NCBI RefSeq assembly: GCF_039939195.1
Contig: NZ_JBDUUH010000002.1
Span: 248,001-312,000 of the forward strand
Source: Foliimonas ilicis
GTDB lineage: Bacteria; Pseudomonadota; Alphaproteobacteria; Rhizobiales; Rhizobiaceae
Direction of reading: 5' to 3'
Length of the DNA stretch: 64,000 nucleotides
The notes under the pieces are model-generated. The model was not told the DNA's origin and did no database searches. It saw only the letters and a program-made list of their open reading frames with translations. Numbering within the stretch: the first letter of the stretch is position 1; every line of letters starts with the position of its first letter. A program made the position numbers and the translations under genes. This document shows, in pieces, positions 7,642 to 18,364 of the stretch.

Positions 7642-10098
7642 ATGATGAACCTTGCCGAATATCGCAACCGCAACACCCGGCTCGCCGACTACCTCCCTTG
7701 GGTCGCTCTGGTCGGCGAAGGCATCGTGCTGAACAAGGATGGGAGTTTGCAGCGCACGGCGCGCTTCCGCGGCCCCGATCTCGACAGCGCCGTACCGGCC
7801 GAGCTGGTCGCAGTCGCAGGCCGTCTCAACAATGCCTTCCGTCGCCTCGGCTCCGGTTGGGCGATCTTCGTCGAGGCGCAGCGCCATGGCGCCGCCACCT
7901 ATCCGGCCAGCATGTTCGCCGACAGCGCTTCCGGCCTGGTCGATGCCGAGCGCAAGGCCGATTTCGAGGAAGCCGGGGCGCACTTCGAGTCCAGCTATTT
8001 CCTGACCTTCCTCTATCTGCCGCCGGCCGAGGACGCCGCCCGCGCCGAGACCTGGCTCTACGAGGGCCGCGATCATGCCGGCGTCGATGCGCACGAGGTC
8101 CTGCGCGGCTTCGCCGACCGCACCGATCGCATCCTCCAGCTCATCGACGCCTTCATGCCGGAATGCGCCTGGCTCGATGACGGTGAGACGCTGACTTATC
8201 TGCACTCAACCGTCTCGACGAAGCGGCACCGCGTCCGCGTCCCCGAGACACCAATGTACCTTGACGCGCTGCTCGCCGACCAGCCGCTGACCGGCGGGCT
8301 GGAGCCCCGCCTGGGCGATGCGCATCTGCGCATCCTCACCATCGTCGGCTTTCCGACCGCGACCACGCCCGGCATCCTCGACGAGCTGAACCGCCTGGCC
8401 TTTCCCTATCGCTGGTCGACCCGCGCCGTCCTCCTCGACAAGACCGACGCGACGAAGCTGCTGACCAAGATCCGGCGGCAATGGTTCGCAAAGCGCAAGT
8501 CAATCGCCGCCATCCTCAAGGAGGTGATGACGAACGAGGCGTCGGCGCTGGTCGACACGGATGCGTCCAACAAGGCGGCCGATGCCGACATGGCGCTTCA
8601 GGAACTGGGCGCCGACTATGCCGGCCAGGCCTATGTGACCGCGACAATCACCGTCTGGGACGATGATCCGCGGATCGCCGCCGAGAAGCTGCGGATGGTC
8701 GAGAAGGTCATCCAGGGCCGCGACTTCACCGCGATGCCGGAGACCATCAACGCCGTGGATGCCTGGCTCGGCTCGCTGCCCGGCCATGTCTACGCCAATG
8801 TCCGGCAGCCGCCGATCAACACATTGAATCTCGCCCACATGATCCCGCTCTCGGCGGTGTGGGCGGGACCGGAACGGGACGAGCATTTCGATGCACCCCC
8901 ACTGCTTTACGGCAGAACCGAGGGCTCGACCCCGTTCCGGCTTTCCATCCATGTCGGCGACGTCGGCCACACGCTGATCGTCGGCCCCACGGGCGCCGGG
9001 AAATCCGTTTTGCTCGCGCTGATGGCGCTGCAATTCCGTCGCTATGCGCAATCCCAGGTCTTTGCCTTCGACTTCGGCGGATCGATCCGGGCGGCCGCCC
9101 TCGCCATGCGCGGCGACTGGCATGATCTCGGCGGCGGCCTGACCGAAGGATCGGACGACAGCGTGTCGCTCCAACCGCTGGCCCGCATCGACGACGTCGC
9201 CGAGCGGGCCTGGGCCTCCGACTGGCTGATCGCGATACTCGGGCGCGAGAGCGTGCCGGTCACGCCCGAGGTGAAGGAGCATCTCTGGTCGTCGCTGACA
9301 TCGCTGGCCTCGGCGCCGGTCACTGAGCGCACGCTGACCGGCCTGTCGGTCCTCCTTCAATCCAACGACCTGAAGCAGGCGCTGCGACCCTATTGCGTCG
9401 GCGGACCCTACGGACGCCTGCTCGACGCCGAGGCCGAGCATCTGGGCGAAGCCAACGTCCAGGTCTTCGAGACCGAAGGATTGATAGGCACCGCCGCCGC
9501 CGCCGCCGTGCTCGCCTATCTTTTCCACCGCATCGAAGACCGCCTGGACGGTCGCCCGACGCTGCTGATCGTCGATGAAGGCTGGCTGGCGCTGGATGAC
9601 GAGGGCTTCGCCGGTCAGCTGCGCGAGTGGCTGAAGACGCTGCGCAAGAAGAACGCCAGCGTCATCTTCGCCACGCAGTCTCTCTCCGACATCGACGGCT
9701 CGGCGATCGCGCCGGCCATCATCGAGAGCTGCCAGACCCGCATCCTGCTGCCGAACGAACGCGCGATCGAGCCGCAGATCACCGCCATCTACCGCCGCTT
9801 CGGCCTCAACGATCGCCAGATCGAGATCCTCGCGCGGGCGATGCCCAAGCGCGACTATTACTGCCAGTCCCGGCGCGGCAACCGGCTGTTCGAGCTGGGC
9901 CTGTCGGATGTGGCGCTGGCGCTTTGCGCCGCCTCATCGAAACAGCACCAGGCGCTGATCGCCGAAGTCCATGCCCGCAGCGGCACCGATGGCTTCCTCG
10001 CCGAGTGGCTTGGCGAAAACCGGCTCGGCTGGGCCGCAGACCTCATCGCCGACCTCACCAACGTCACCCCCCAAACCGATCCGGAGGCACGCCCATGA
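7642..10098 (+). CDS. trbE: TrbE, conjugal transfer ATPase (VirB4 family)
   Basis: An 818-residue VirB4/TrbE ATPase, full length for the family. The N-terminal CagE/TrbE/VirB domain is followed by the ATPase with Walker A GPTGAGKS at residues 448-455 and Walker B LLIVDEGW ending around 644-648. Near the end is the conserved ATQSLSDI region. It energises pilus assembly and substrate transfer at the inner membrane. Ribosome site GAGGA lies 8 bases ahead of the first of two consecutive ATGs (7642, 7645). The stop overlaps trbJ (ATGA). Confidence 0.95.
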   Translation: MMNLAEYRNRNTRLADYLPWVALVGEGIVLNKDGSLQRTARFRGPDLDSAVPAELVAVAGRLNNAFRRLGSGWAIFVEAQRHGAATYPASMFADSASGLVDAERKADFEEAGAHFESSYFLTFLYLPPAEDAARAETWLYEGRDHAGVDAHEVLRGFADRTDRILQLIDAFMPECAWLDDGETLTYLHSTVSTKRHRVRVPETPMYLDALLADQPLTGGLEPRLGDAHLRILTIVGFPTATTPGILDELNRLAFPYRWSTRAVLLDKTDATKLLTKIRRQWFAKRKSIAAILKEVMTNEASALVDTDASNKAADADMALQELGADYAGQAYVTATITVWDDDPRIAAEKLRMVEKVIQGRDFTAMPETINAVDAWLGSLPGHVYANVRQPPINTLNLAHMIPLSAVWAGPERDEHFDAPPLLYGRTEGSTPFRLSIHVGDVGHTLIVGPTGAGKSVLLALMALQFRRYAQSQVFAFDFGGSIRAAALAMRGDWHDLGGGLTEGSDDSVSLQPLARIDDVAERAWASDWLIAILGRESVPVTPEVKEHLWSSLTSLASAPVTERTLTGLSVLLQSNDLKQALRPYCVGGPYGRLLDAEAEHLGEANVQVFETEGLIGTAAAAAVLAYLFHRIEDRLDGRPTLLIVDEGWLALDDEGFAGQLREWLKTLRKKNASVIFATQSLSDIDGSAIAPAIIESCQTRILLPNERAIEPQITAIYRRFGLNDRQIEILARAMPKRDYYCQSRRGNRLFELGLSDVALALCAASSKQHQALIAEVHARSGTDGFLAEWLGENRLGWAADLIADLTNVTPQTDPEARP

Positions 10099-10865
10099 CC
10101 CGTCCGATTCATTCCCGCTCACGCGCGCTGCGCATGTCCGCCGCGCTCCTCGCCGCGCCGCTCGCGCTGTCGCCGATCTTCGCGCCGCCCGCGGCCGCGC
10201 AGTGGATCGTCTACGATCCGACCAACTATGCGCAGAACGTGCTGACAGCCGCGCGCACGCTCCAGCAGGTCAATCAGCAGATCACTCAGCTCCAGAACGA
10301 AGCCACCATGCTGATCAACCAGGCGCGCAATCTGGCGAGCCTGCCATATTCCTCGCTCCAGCAGCTTCAGCAGTCGGTGCAGCGCACGCAGCAGCTCCTG
10401 CAAGAGGCGCAGGGCATCGCCCTCAACGTCCAGCAAATCGACCGGGCGTTCCAGACCACCTATGGCAACGCATCGATGTCGGCCTCGGATCAGCAGCTCG
10501 TCGCCGGTGCGCGTGAGCGCTGGCAGAACACTGTCGGCGGGCTGCAGGACGCCATGCGCGTTCAGGCCGGTGTGGTCGGCAACATCGACACCAACCGGAC
10601 CGAAATGTCGTCTCTGGTCGGGCAAAGTCAGGGCGCGACCGGCGCTTTGCAGGCAACGCAGGCCGGCAACCAGCTCCTGGCGCTTCAGGCTCAGCAGCTC
10701 GCGGATCTGACCGCCGTCGTTGCCGCCAACGGCCGGGCACAGAGCCTGTCCGAGGCGGAACGTGCGGCCGCGGCCGAACAGGGCCGCGAACAGCGCCGCC
10801 GGTTTCTGACGCCGGGCACCGGCTACCAGCCCGGCAACGCCCGCATGTTCCCGAACGGCAACTGA
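10095..10865 (+). CDS. trbJ: TrbJ, periplasmic conjugal transfer protein (VirB5-like)
   Basis: A 256-residue exported protein. The signal peptide ends near the AAAQW site at residues about 33-37. The mature part starts WIVYDPTNYAQN as in TrbJ and is strongly helical and Gln-rich, with heptad-like QQ/LQQ repeats at about 55-125 (coiled coil). VirB5/TrbJ proteins act at the pilus tip or in mating-pair stabilisation. The ATG has GGAGG upstream and overlaps the trbE stop by 3 bases. Confidence 0.92.
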   Translation: MTRPIHSRSRALRMSAALLAAPLALSPIFAPPAAAQWIVYDPTNYAQNVLTAARTLQQVNQQITQLQNEATMLINQARNLASLPYSSLQQLQQSVQRTQQLLQEAQGIALNVQQIDRAFQTTYGNASMSASDQQLVAGARERWQNTVGGLQDAMRVQAGVVGNIDTNRTEMSSLVGQSQGATGALQATQAGNQLLALQAQQLADLTAVVAANGRAQSLSEAERAAAAEQGREQRRRFLTPGTGYQPGNARMFPNGN

Positions 10866-10876
10866 GGGTGCTGGCC

Positions 10877-11242
10877 ATGGACGGCAAGATGCTCGCCCGG
10901 CTCGGCGCCGTCGTCTTCATCGCAGTTGCGATCACCGCGACCGCGATCGAGATGAACCGGAAGGAGGAAGCCCCGGCCGAGTGGCCGTCCGGTCGCGCCA
11001 CTCAGGCACAAATGGACCCGCTTCGCGATGAACTGATCCGCTGCCAGTTGCTTGGCGAAGCCGGACCACGCGATCCGGGATGCCTCCGAGCCTGGGCAGA
11101 GAACCGTCATCGCTTTCTCGCGCCTGGCGCCCGTCCGATGGAGCGCCTTCCCGAACCGCCTCCGCCGAATGCGATTCCGCGCGAAATCCCTGAAAATCCG
11201 ATCCGCCGCGAGAGCGCGCCCCAGCTTGACGAGGTTCGGTAG
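10877..11242 (+). CDS. trbK: TrbK-like entry-exclusion protein (TrbK-alt type)
   Basis: A 121-residue small membrane-anchored protein. It has an N-terminal hydrophobic segment (about 7-24), then a polar domain with the conserved pattern DPLRDEL-x-RCQ, LGEAGPRDPGC and RAWAENR seen in the TrbK variants of alphaproteobacterial trb operons. Entry exclusion stops a cell that already carries the element from receiving another copy. I prefer the ATG at 10877 (GAGGG 8 bases upstream) over a GTG at 10868. It sits in the canonical place between trbJ and trbL. Confidence 0.85.
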   Translation: MDGKMLARLGAVVFIAVAITATAIEMNRKEEAPAEWPSGRATQAQMDPLRDELIRCQLLGEAGPRDPGCLRAWAENRHRFLAPGARPMERLPEPPPPNAIPREIPENPIRRESAPQLDEVR

Positions 11243-11246
11243 CATT

Positions 11247-12611
11247 ATGGGCAGCACCGGCGTCATCGACCACTTTCTCGAAGTCTTCACCCGCTACATC
11301 GACAGCGGCTTCGGTCTCCTCAGCGGCGAAGTCGCCTTCATCGCCACCACACTTATCGTCATCGACGTGACCCTGGCGGCCTTGTTCTGGTCATGGGGCG
11401 CCGACGATGACATCCTGGCGCGGCTGGTGAAGAAGACGCTGTTCGTTGGCGTCTTCGCCTACATCATCGGCAACTGGAACAACCTCGCCCGGATCATTTT
11501 CGAGAGCTTCGCCGGCCTTGGCTTGAGAGCCAGCGGCACCGGGTTCACGACGGCCGATCTGATGCGGCCCGGCAGGGTCGCCCAAACCGGGCTCGATGCC
11601 GGACGGCCGCTGCTCGACTCGATCTCCAGCCTCATGGGCTACTGGTCGTTCTTCGAGAACTTCATCCAGATCGCCTGCATGTTCCTCGCTTGGGCGTTGG
11701 TGCTGCTCGCCTTTTTCATCCTCGCCATCCAGCTCTTCGTCACGCTGATCGAATTTAAGCTGACGACGCTCGCCGGCTTCGTGCTGATCCCGTTCGGCCT
11801 GTTCGGTAGATCCGCCTTCATGGCTGAGCGTGTGCTCGGCAACGTCATTTCCTCCGGCATCAAGGTGCTGGTTCTCGCCGTCATCATCGGCATCGGCTCG
11901 ACATTGTTCTCCGAATTCACCTCCGGCTTCGGTGGCCAGAACCCGTCGATCGACGAAGCCATGGCTATCGTGCTTGCCGCGCTGTCTCTTCTGGGTCTCG
12001 GCATCTTCGGTCCCGGCATCGCCAGTGGTCTCGTCTCCGGCGGCCCGCAGCTCAGCGCCGGCGCCGCGGTCGGAACTGGCCTCGCCGCAGGCGGCATGAT
12101 CGCCGCCGGAGGCGCTGCGGTCGGCGCCGCAGCCGGAGGCGTCGGAGCCCTTGCTGGCGGTGCGGCCGCTGCCGCCCGTGGTGGCGCGGCGGTCGCCGGC
12201 GGAGCATCCACCGCCTACAGCCTCGGCGCGGCCGGTCAGTCCGGTGCGGCCGGCGTCGCTTCCGGACTCAGCGGCATCGCCCGTGCCGGCGGCAGCGCCG
12301 CCGCCTCTCCACTGCGTCGCGCGGCCTCGCGCGCTGCCGAGAGCATGCGCTCCAGCTTCAACGCCGGCGGCAAGGCCGCCTTCGAGGCGACGGGCGGCAC
12401 CTCCACCGCGGGCTCGATCGGCGGTGACGCGGCCGGTGACGGCGCCGCTGCCGCCGGTTCCGCGAATGCCGGCGGTCCGCCGGCATGGGCGCAGCGGATG
12501 CGCCGCTCCCAGCGCATGACCCATGCCGTTCAGGCCACAGCCCACGCCGTCCGCTCCGGCGACGCCCACGGCGGCGGCTCCTCCGTCAATCTTTCCGAAG
12601 GCGATCGCTGA
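11247..12611 (+). CDS. trbL: TrbL, polytopic inner-membrane T4SS channel protein (VirB6 family)
   Basis: A 454-residue protein with about six to seven hydrophobic helices in residues 20-270, followed by a long low-complexity tail rich in Gly and Ala (about 270-430), which is normal for TrbL. VirB6/TrbL forms part of the inner-membrane passage for DNA. The frame is open for nearly 200 bases upstream, but the ATG at 11247, four bases after the trbK stop, matches known TrbL starts (GSTGVIDHFL). The stop overlaps the trbF start (TGATG). Confidence 0.93.
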   Translation: MGSTGVIDHFLEVFTRYIDSGFGLLSGEVAFIATTLIVIDVTLAALFWSWGADDDILARLVKKTLFVGVFAYIIGNWNNLARIIFESFAGLGLRASGTGFTTADLMRPGRVAQTGLDAGRPLLDSISSLMGYWSFFENFIQIACMFLAWALVLLAFFILAIQLFVTLIEFKLTTLAGFVLIPFGLFGRSAFMAERVLGNVISSGIKVLVLAVIIGIGSTLFSEFTSGFGGQNPSIDEAMAIVLAALSLLGLGIFGPGIASGLVSGGPQLSAGAAVGTGLAAGGMIAAGGAAVGAAAGGVGALAGGAAAAARGGAAVAGGASTAYSLGAAGQSGAAGVASGLSGIARAGGSAAASPLRRAASRAAESMRSSFNAGGKAAFEATGGTSTAGSIGGDAAGDGAAAAGSANAGGPPAWAQRMRRSQRMTHAVQATAHAVRSGDAHGGGSSVNLSEGDR

Positions 12612-13290
12612 TGTTCAAACGACCCTCCACCCACTACGGCAAAGCCTCCGAGCCGGAGACGCCCTATCAGCGCGCCGCCCAGGTCTGGGATGAACGCATC
12701 GGCGCCTCGCGCGTGCAGGCCAAGAACTGGCGGCTGATGGCCTTCGGCTCGCTGATCCTGTCGGCCGGATTCGCCACCGCGCTCGTCGTACAATCCGCGC
12801 GCGGAACAATCGTGCCCTGGGTCGTGCAGGTCGATCGCCTCGGTCAGGCTCAGGCCGTTGCGCCCGCAGAGGCCGACTACCGGCCAACCGATCCGCAAAT
12901 CGCCTTCCACCTCGCGCGTTTCATCGAGCAGGTCCGCTCGATCCCGGCCGACGCGATCATCGTCCGACAGAATTGGCTGCGCGCCTATGACTTCACGACC
13001 GATCGCGGCGCCATGGCGCTCAATGACTATGCCCGGTCCAACGATCCTTTCACACGCGTCGGCCGCCAGCAGGTCGCCGTCGACGTCTCCAGCGTCATCC
13101 GCGCGTCGCCCGACAGCTTCCGCGTCGCCTGGGTCGAGCGCCGATACGAAAATGGCCAGCTCGCCGAGACCACACGCTGGACTGCGATCCTGACGATCGT
13201 CGTGCAGATCCCGCGCAATGCCGACCGGCTCAGGGCGAACCCGCTCGGCATCTACGTCAACGCCATCAACTGGTCACGGGAGCTTGGTCA

Positions 13291-13294
<4 letters not shown>
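12611..13294 (+). CDS. trbF: TrbF, T4SS assembly protein (VirB8 family)
   Basis: A 227-residue bitopic inner-membrane protein. It has a short cytoplasmic part (with the conserved NPYQ-like TPYQRAAQVWDERIG at about 19-33), one transmembrane helix at about 45-62, and a periplasmic NTF2-like VirB8 domain to the end. It acts as a scaffold linking the inner-membrane complex to TrbG/TrbI. The ATG overlaps the trbL stop, and the stop overlaps trbG by 4 bases. Confidence 0.93.
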
Positions 13295-14336
<1,042 letters not shown>

Positions 14337-14340
<4 letters not shown>

Positions 14341-15560
14341 GTGAGACCCCGCCCCGGAATGAGGAAGTGCCGGACGAGGATGCACAGCCCTTGACCGGCG
14401 AGCCCGTCGGACCCGTGCCAATGCGTCTGCGCGCGGAGCCACCGCGCGTCACCCGGCTATCGCGCAAGGTCCTCGCGGGAATCGGCCTCGTCGCCAGCGT
14501 CGGACTCGGCGGTGCTCTCGTTTATGCGCTTCAGACCCGTGATGGCGGCCGGCCGAACGACGAACTCTATTCGACCGAAAACCGCTCCACCGCTGACGGG
14601 CTCGCCGGCCTGCCGCGCGACTATAGCGGAGTGCCACAACTCGGTCCGCCGCTTCCCGGAGATCTCGGCCGGCCAATCCTCGGTTCGCAAGACCGGGGAC
14701 AACCCGTACCGACACCTGGCATTGCCACGCCCAATCCGGGCATCAGTCCAGAAGAGCAGCGCCGCCTTCAGGAGATCGAGACCGCGCGCACCAGCCGCCT
14801 CTTCTCCGGATCGGAAAGCCGGGGCGCACCCGCTGCGACTGGGGCTATCCCAGCACTCCCGCCAGCGCCGGATCTGGCGAGCCTTGGCCTTGCTCCGTCG
14901 CCGGCCACGCCCTCAGCGCAGGATCGCCAGAACGCCTTCCTGAACGCGGCGGCCGATCGCAGGACGGTCGCGCCCGATCGCGTAACTGCGCCAGCGTCAC
15001 CAAACATCCTTCAGGCCGGCGCCGTGATCTCGGCGGCGCTGATCACCGGAATCCGTTCCGACCTTCCGGGCCAGATCACCGCGCAGGTGACCGAGAATAT
15101 CTACGACAGTCCGACAGGCCGCATCCTTCTGGTGCCCCAGGGCACGCGTGTGATCGGGCAGTACGACAACAATGTGCAGTTCGGGCAAAGCCGCGTGCTG
15201 CTCGTCTGGAACCGGCTGATTCTCCCGAACGGACGCTCGATCGTCCTTGAGCGCCAGCCTGGCGCTGACGCCGAGGGGTTCGCCGGACTACAGGACGGCG
15301 TCGACTATCATTGGTGGGATCTCGCCAAGGCGGCAGGCCTTTCGACGCTGCTCAGCGTCGGCGCCGAACTCGCCGTCGACAATGACGATCGCCTTATCCA
15401 GGCGATCCGCAATGGCGGGCAGGATACCATCAACGACGCCGGACAGCAGATTGTGCGGCGCCAGCTCAACATCGCCCCGACTCTGACGATCCGGCCGGGC
15501 TTCCCGGTCAGGGTCATCGTCACACGGGATCTGGTGCTCGAGCCTTACGGAGGACAATAA
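14337..15560 (+). CDS. trbI: TrbI, T4SS core-complex protein (VirB10 family)
   Basis: A 407-residue protein spanning both membranes. It has a cytoplasmic start, one helix at about 45-65, a long Pro-rich periplasmic linker (about 90-210), and the C-terminal VirB10/TrbI beta-barrel domain (ITAQVTENIYDS, GRILLVPQGTRVIG, RSIVLER, then RPGFPVRVIVTRDL). The GTG start at 14337 overlaps the trbG stop (GTGA) and has GGGAGG upstream. With TrbG it forms the outer-membrane channel of the conjugation apparatus. Confidence 0.94.
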
Positions 15561-15775
15561 TGGCTAAGCTGAAGCTGGGGCCGCTGCCCGACGATAAGCC
15601 AGTGAAAATCACTCTCGATCTGCCTGCGCCGCTTCATCGCGATCTCGTCGCTTATGCCGAGGCCCTGGCAAACGAAAATGGCCAACCAGTCGCGGATCCC
15701 ATACGTCTGGTTGTCCCAATGCTGGAGAGATTCATTGCGACGGATCGCGGCTTTGCCAAGGCTCGGCGAAGCTAG
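15560..15775 (+). CDS. DUF2274 domain protein closing the trb operon
   Basis: A 71-residue protein with the DUF2274 pattern: LKLGPLPDDKPVKITLDLP, then HRDLVAYAEAL and RLVVPMLERFIATDR. It resembles ribbon-helix-helix DNA-binding proteins. The gene is a constant companion of trbI in alphaproteobacterial ICE and plasmid trb clusters. Its ATG overlaps the last base of the trbI stop. Its role is not established; by its fold it might regulate the operon. Confidence 0.85.
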   Translation: MAKLKLGPLPDDKPVKITLDLPAPLHRDLVAYAEALANENGQPVADPIRLVVPMLERFIATDRGFAKARRS

Positions 15776-15789
15776 CTAGTTCCGCCACG

Positions 15790-15808
15790 CCCGCGGCAGG
15801 GCCGCGGG
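15790..15808 (+). terminator. Possible terminator hairpin after the trb operon
   Basis: Perfect inverted repeat CCCGCGGC / GCCGCGGG with a 3-base loop, 14 bases beyond the DUF2274 stop. No U-run follows, so this could be a processing hairpin or a Rho-dependent stop rather than an intrinsic terminator. Confidence 0.35.
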
Positions 15809-15846
15809 TATAGCTGCCAATTCCGCGGTCGCCAAGATTGCCGACG

Positions 15847-16986
15847 TCACGAGCTTTCGCCGAGGACCAGGGCGACGAACGCCCGCAGGTCGCTCAGCAT
15901 CAGGTCCGGCTCCTCCCAAGCGGCGAAGTGGCCGCCCGACGGCATGTCGCTCCAGTGCACGATGTCGTAGGTCTTCTGTGCAAAGGAGCGTGGCGGCGGG
16001 ATGAATACGGGGTCGGGGAAGGCGGCGACGCCGGTCGGCACCTTGATGCGCGTTCCAGCGGGAAACTTGTTCGACTTTTCGAGGCGCCGGCCCTGATAGA
16101 TCCAGGTCGCGGTGACGACCGAGGACGGCGCGACGTAGAGCATGATGTTGGTGAGCAGCTCTTCTTCGCAGAACTTGCTCCAGATGTCCGGGCGGCCATC
16201 GGGCGCCACCGGGAGATCGGCCCACTTGCCGATCTTCTCGAGCATCCAGCCGGCCGCGCCGACGGGGCTGTCGGCCATCGCCGCGCCGAGCGTTTGCGGG
16301 CGCGTCCCCTGCTGGTGACTGTAGCCGCTCTCCAGCTCCAAGAGTTCGTCCCGTTTGGCGACGAATGCCTTTTCCGCGTCGCTCGTCGGTGCGGCATCCT
16401 CCGCGTGTAGGTTGACCATGTTGAGGTGGATGCCGAGCAGCGCGTCGGGCCGGTCGTGCGCCATCCACGCGGCGATGGCGTTACCCCAATCCCCGCCCTG
16501 GACGATGAAGCGCTCGGCACCGTAAAGCTCGCCCATCAGCCCGTTCATCAGCGCCGCGGCCCGCCGCGGCCCGACGAGGCCGGTGATCGGCTTCGAGAAA
16601 GCGAAGCCGGGCAGCGACGGGACGACGACGTCGTGACCGTCCGCCACCAGCGGCTCCAGCAGCGGCTCGAACTCGAGATACGAGCCTGGCCAGCCGTGCA
16701 GGAGTAGAAGCGGCGGCTTCGAGCCGTCGCCCTTCAAATGCACGAAATGTAGGTGCTCGCCGTCGATATCCGTCATGAAATTCGGAAGCCGATTGAGGCG
16801 CCGCTCGACGGCACGCCAGTCGTAGACATCCCGCCAATAGGTGACGAGCCGCTGGAGGTCGGCGACCCCGACGCCCGATCGCCAACCTCCCGCGTCGGGA
16901 AGCTCGCTCCAGTCGTAGGCGGCGACCTTGCGCGCGATGGTCGCGAGCCGGTCGTCGGAAATCTCGATCTTGTAGGGCGTCGCCAT
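15847..16986 (-). CDS. Epoxide hydrolase (alpha/beta hydrolase with EHN domain)
   Basis: A 379-residue microsomal/juvenile-hormone-type epoxide hydrolase. The N-terminal EHN domain (about 5-108) is followed by an alpha/beta hydrolase core with the oxyanion motif HGWPGS at 97-102, the nucleophile motif GGDWG at 164-168 (Asp166), and a catalytic His in SGGHFAAWEEP near the end. It opens epoxides to diols and has no export signal. The ATG at 16986 has GAGGAG 7 bases upstream; the frame extends 83 codons further without a ribosome site. It lies between the trb operon and an IS630 remnant and has no clear partner. Confidence 0.9.
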   Translation of the reverse strand: MATPYKIEISDDRLATIARKVAAYDWSELPDAGGWRSGVGVADLQRLVTYWRDVYDWRAVERRLNRLPNFMTDIDGEHLHFVHLKGDGSKPPLLLLHGWPGSYLEFEPLLEPLVADGHDVVVPSLPGFAFSKPITGLVGPRRAAALMNGLMGELYGAERFIVQGGDWGNAIAAWMAHDRPDALLGIHLNMVNLHAEDAAPTSDAEKAFVAKRDELLELESGYSHQQGTRPQTLGAAMADSPVGAAGWMLEKIGKWADLPVAPDGRPDIWSKFCEEELLTNIMLYVAPSSVVTATWIYQGRRLEKSNKFPAGTRIKVPTGVAAFPDPVFIPPPRSFAQKTYDIVHWSDMPSGGHFAAWEEPDLMLSDLRAFVALVLGESS

Positions 16987-17119
16987 CGCCGTCTCCTCGC
17001 TCCGCCGCCGCTCGCCGCGTGACGCCCGTTGGCCGCTCGAAAGGCCGCCGCCGCCGCGGCATCCGAATGCTTGCGGCTGCATCGTCTCGCGTGACACAAA
17101 ATTAACTCGTCTTATTACA

Positions 17120-17278
17120 ATGAAAAGGCGGCTGTTGAAAACGCTGCCTCGGATCGCGGAAGCCCGCACCGACCCAGATCTGCACGCCGCCATCCGGCAA
17201 GCCTTTACCCGCTTCACCTCTGACGAGTGCCGCAACTATCCCGCCGCCGCAGGCTACGACGCCTATGACCCAACTTGA
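17120..17278 (+). pseudogene. IS630-family transposase, C-terminal remnant
   Basis: Fifty-two codons ending in TGA read as the tail of an IS630/Tc1-mariner-type transposase: AIRQAFTRFTSDECRNY followed by AAAGYD, matching the usual DECxNYFxxAGY ending. No upstream transposase domain or terminal repeats are visible, so it is a relic. It lies between the epoxide hydrolase and the MBL gene and marks a past insertion or deletion. Confidence 0.75.
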
Positions 17279-17334
17279 TCGGAAACAGCTCTAAAGCCGC
17301 AGCCAGATGCAGCAAGCCTACGGCGATGTTCCGG

Positions 17335-18312
17335 TCAGATCGCAAATTGGTAGCTTACCGGAACGAAGCGGAAGCCAGAGTCCAGCGGCTCGACAAAACC
17401 GACCGATGGGTGCGGCATATGATAACCGATAAAGGGCACCCTGTCCGCCGCCAGCATGCCGAAGATTTTCCTGCGGGTCTCGGCTGCGGCTGTTTTATCC
17501 ATATCGAATGCGACTTCCCAATCCGGCTTCTGCAGTGAGGCTACAAAATGGTTCGCAGTATCTCCAGTCAGGAGCAGATTGCGGCCTTCCGACTCAACCA
17601 TGAAAACCATATGGCCCGGCGTGTGGCCGGCAGCGGCCATGCCAGTAACTCCACCCGTCACGGTCTCATTGTCGTCAATAAAAGCCATCTTTTCCGCAAA
17701 CGGCAGAACCTTGGCATTTACCGCTGCCACATGATGAACTGGTGTGTCGGCACCATCTGCGGACGTCCAGAAGTCCCACTCGCGTTGCCCGGTGACATAT
17801 CGGGCATTGGCGAATGCAGGCTGATCACCTTCCATCAAGCCATTGATATGATCAGCATGCAGGTGCGTGATAACAACGATGGTGACGTCAGACGGCGAAT
17901 ACCCAGACTCAGAAATGCGCCTCATGAGGTGGCCCGAGCCCGCCCCGCGCCCTTCCGGCCCCATGCCGGTATCAAAAAGGACGAGTTCGGTGCCAGTATT
18001 CACCAGCACTGGGTTAAACTGGCCCATCATCCGATTGGCCGGCAGGAAGTTCGCCTCCATGAGCGCCTCAACATCAGCTGCCTGCTGGTCGGCGCCGAAG
18101 ATTGGATGCGGCCCGTCGACCAGGCCCCCTCCATCGAGGATGGTGGTGATCTCGAAATTGCCCATGGTGAAGCGATGAAATCCGGCGTTAGCGACATCCG
18201 GCCTTTGAGGCACGGCGGCGAAGGCGGCGCGCGTCATGATTTGTGGGGCGGCTAGCGCTGCCGCGCTGGCCAACGCTCCCATCTTGAACAGTGAACGGCG
18301 ATTGAAAGGCAT
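17335..18312 (-). CDS. Tat-exported MBL-fold metallo-hydrolase
   Basis: A 325-residue metallo-beta-lactamase-fold enzyme. The N-terminal twin-arginine signal (NRRSLFK, then a hydrophobic Ala-rich stretch to about residue 33) sends it folded to the periplasm. The metal-binding motif THLHADH is at 149-155; further ligands are the His in GHTPGH and the Asp in LTGDT. Related proteins include lactonases and arylsulfatases. The ATG at 18312 has AAAGGAG 7 bases upstream. The next gene upstream on the same strand is a small exported lipocalin-like protein 52 bases away, so they are probably one unit. Confidence 0.88.
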   Translation of the reverse strand: MPFNRRSLFKMGALASAAALAAPQIMTRAAFAAVPQRPDVANAGFHRFTMGNFEITTILDGGGLVDGPHPIFGADQQAADVEALMEANFLPANRMMGQFNPVLVNTGTELVLFDTGMGPEGRGAGSGHLMRRISESGYSPSDVTIVVITHLHADHINGLMEGDQPAFANARYVTGQREWDFWTSADGADTPVHHVAAVNAKVLPFAEKMAFIDDNETVTGGVTGMAAAGHTPGHMVFMVESEGRNLLLTGDTANHFVASLQKPDWEVAFDMDKTAAAETRRKIFGMLAADRVPFIGYHMPHPSVGFVEPLDSGFRFVPVSYQFAI

Positions 18313-18364
18313 GCAAAGTCTCCTTTGAGAATAGGGTTGAGCGGTTCCGCTCATCGGAAGTCCG

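Noticed and set aside
11391..12569. 392-residue minus-strand frame across trbL
   Set aside because: A product of the Gly/Ala-rich repetitive tail of trbL; not a separate gene.
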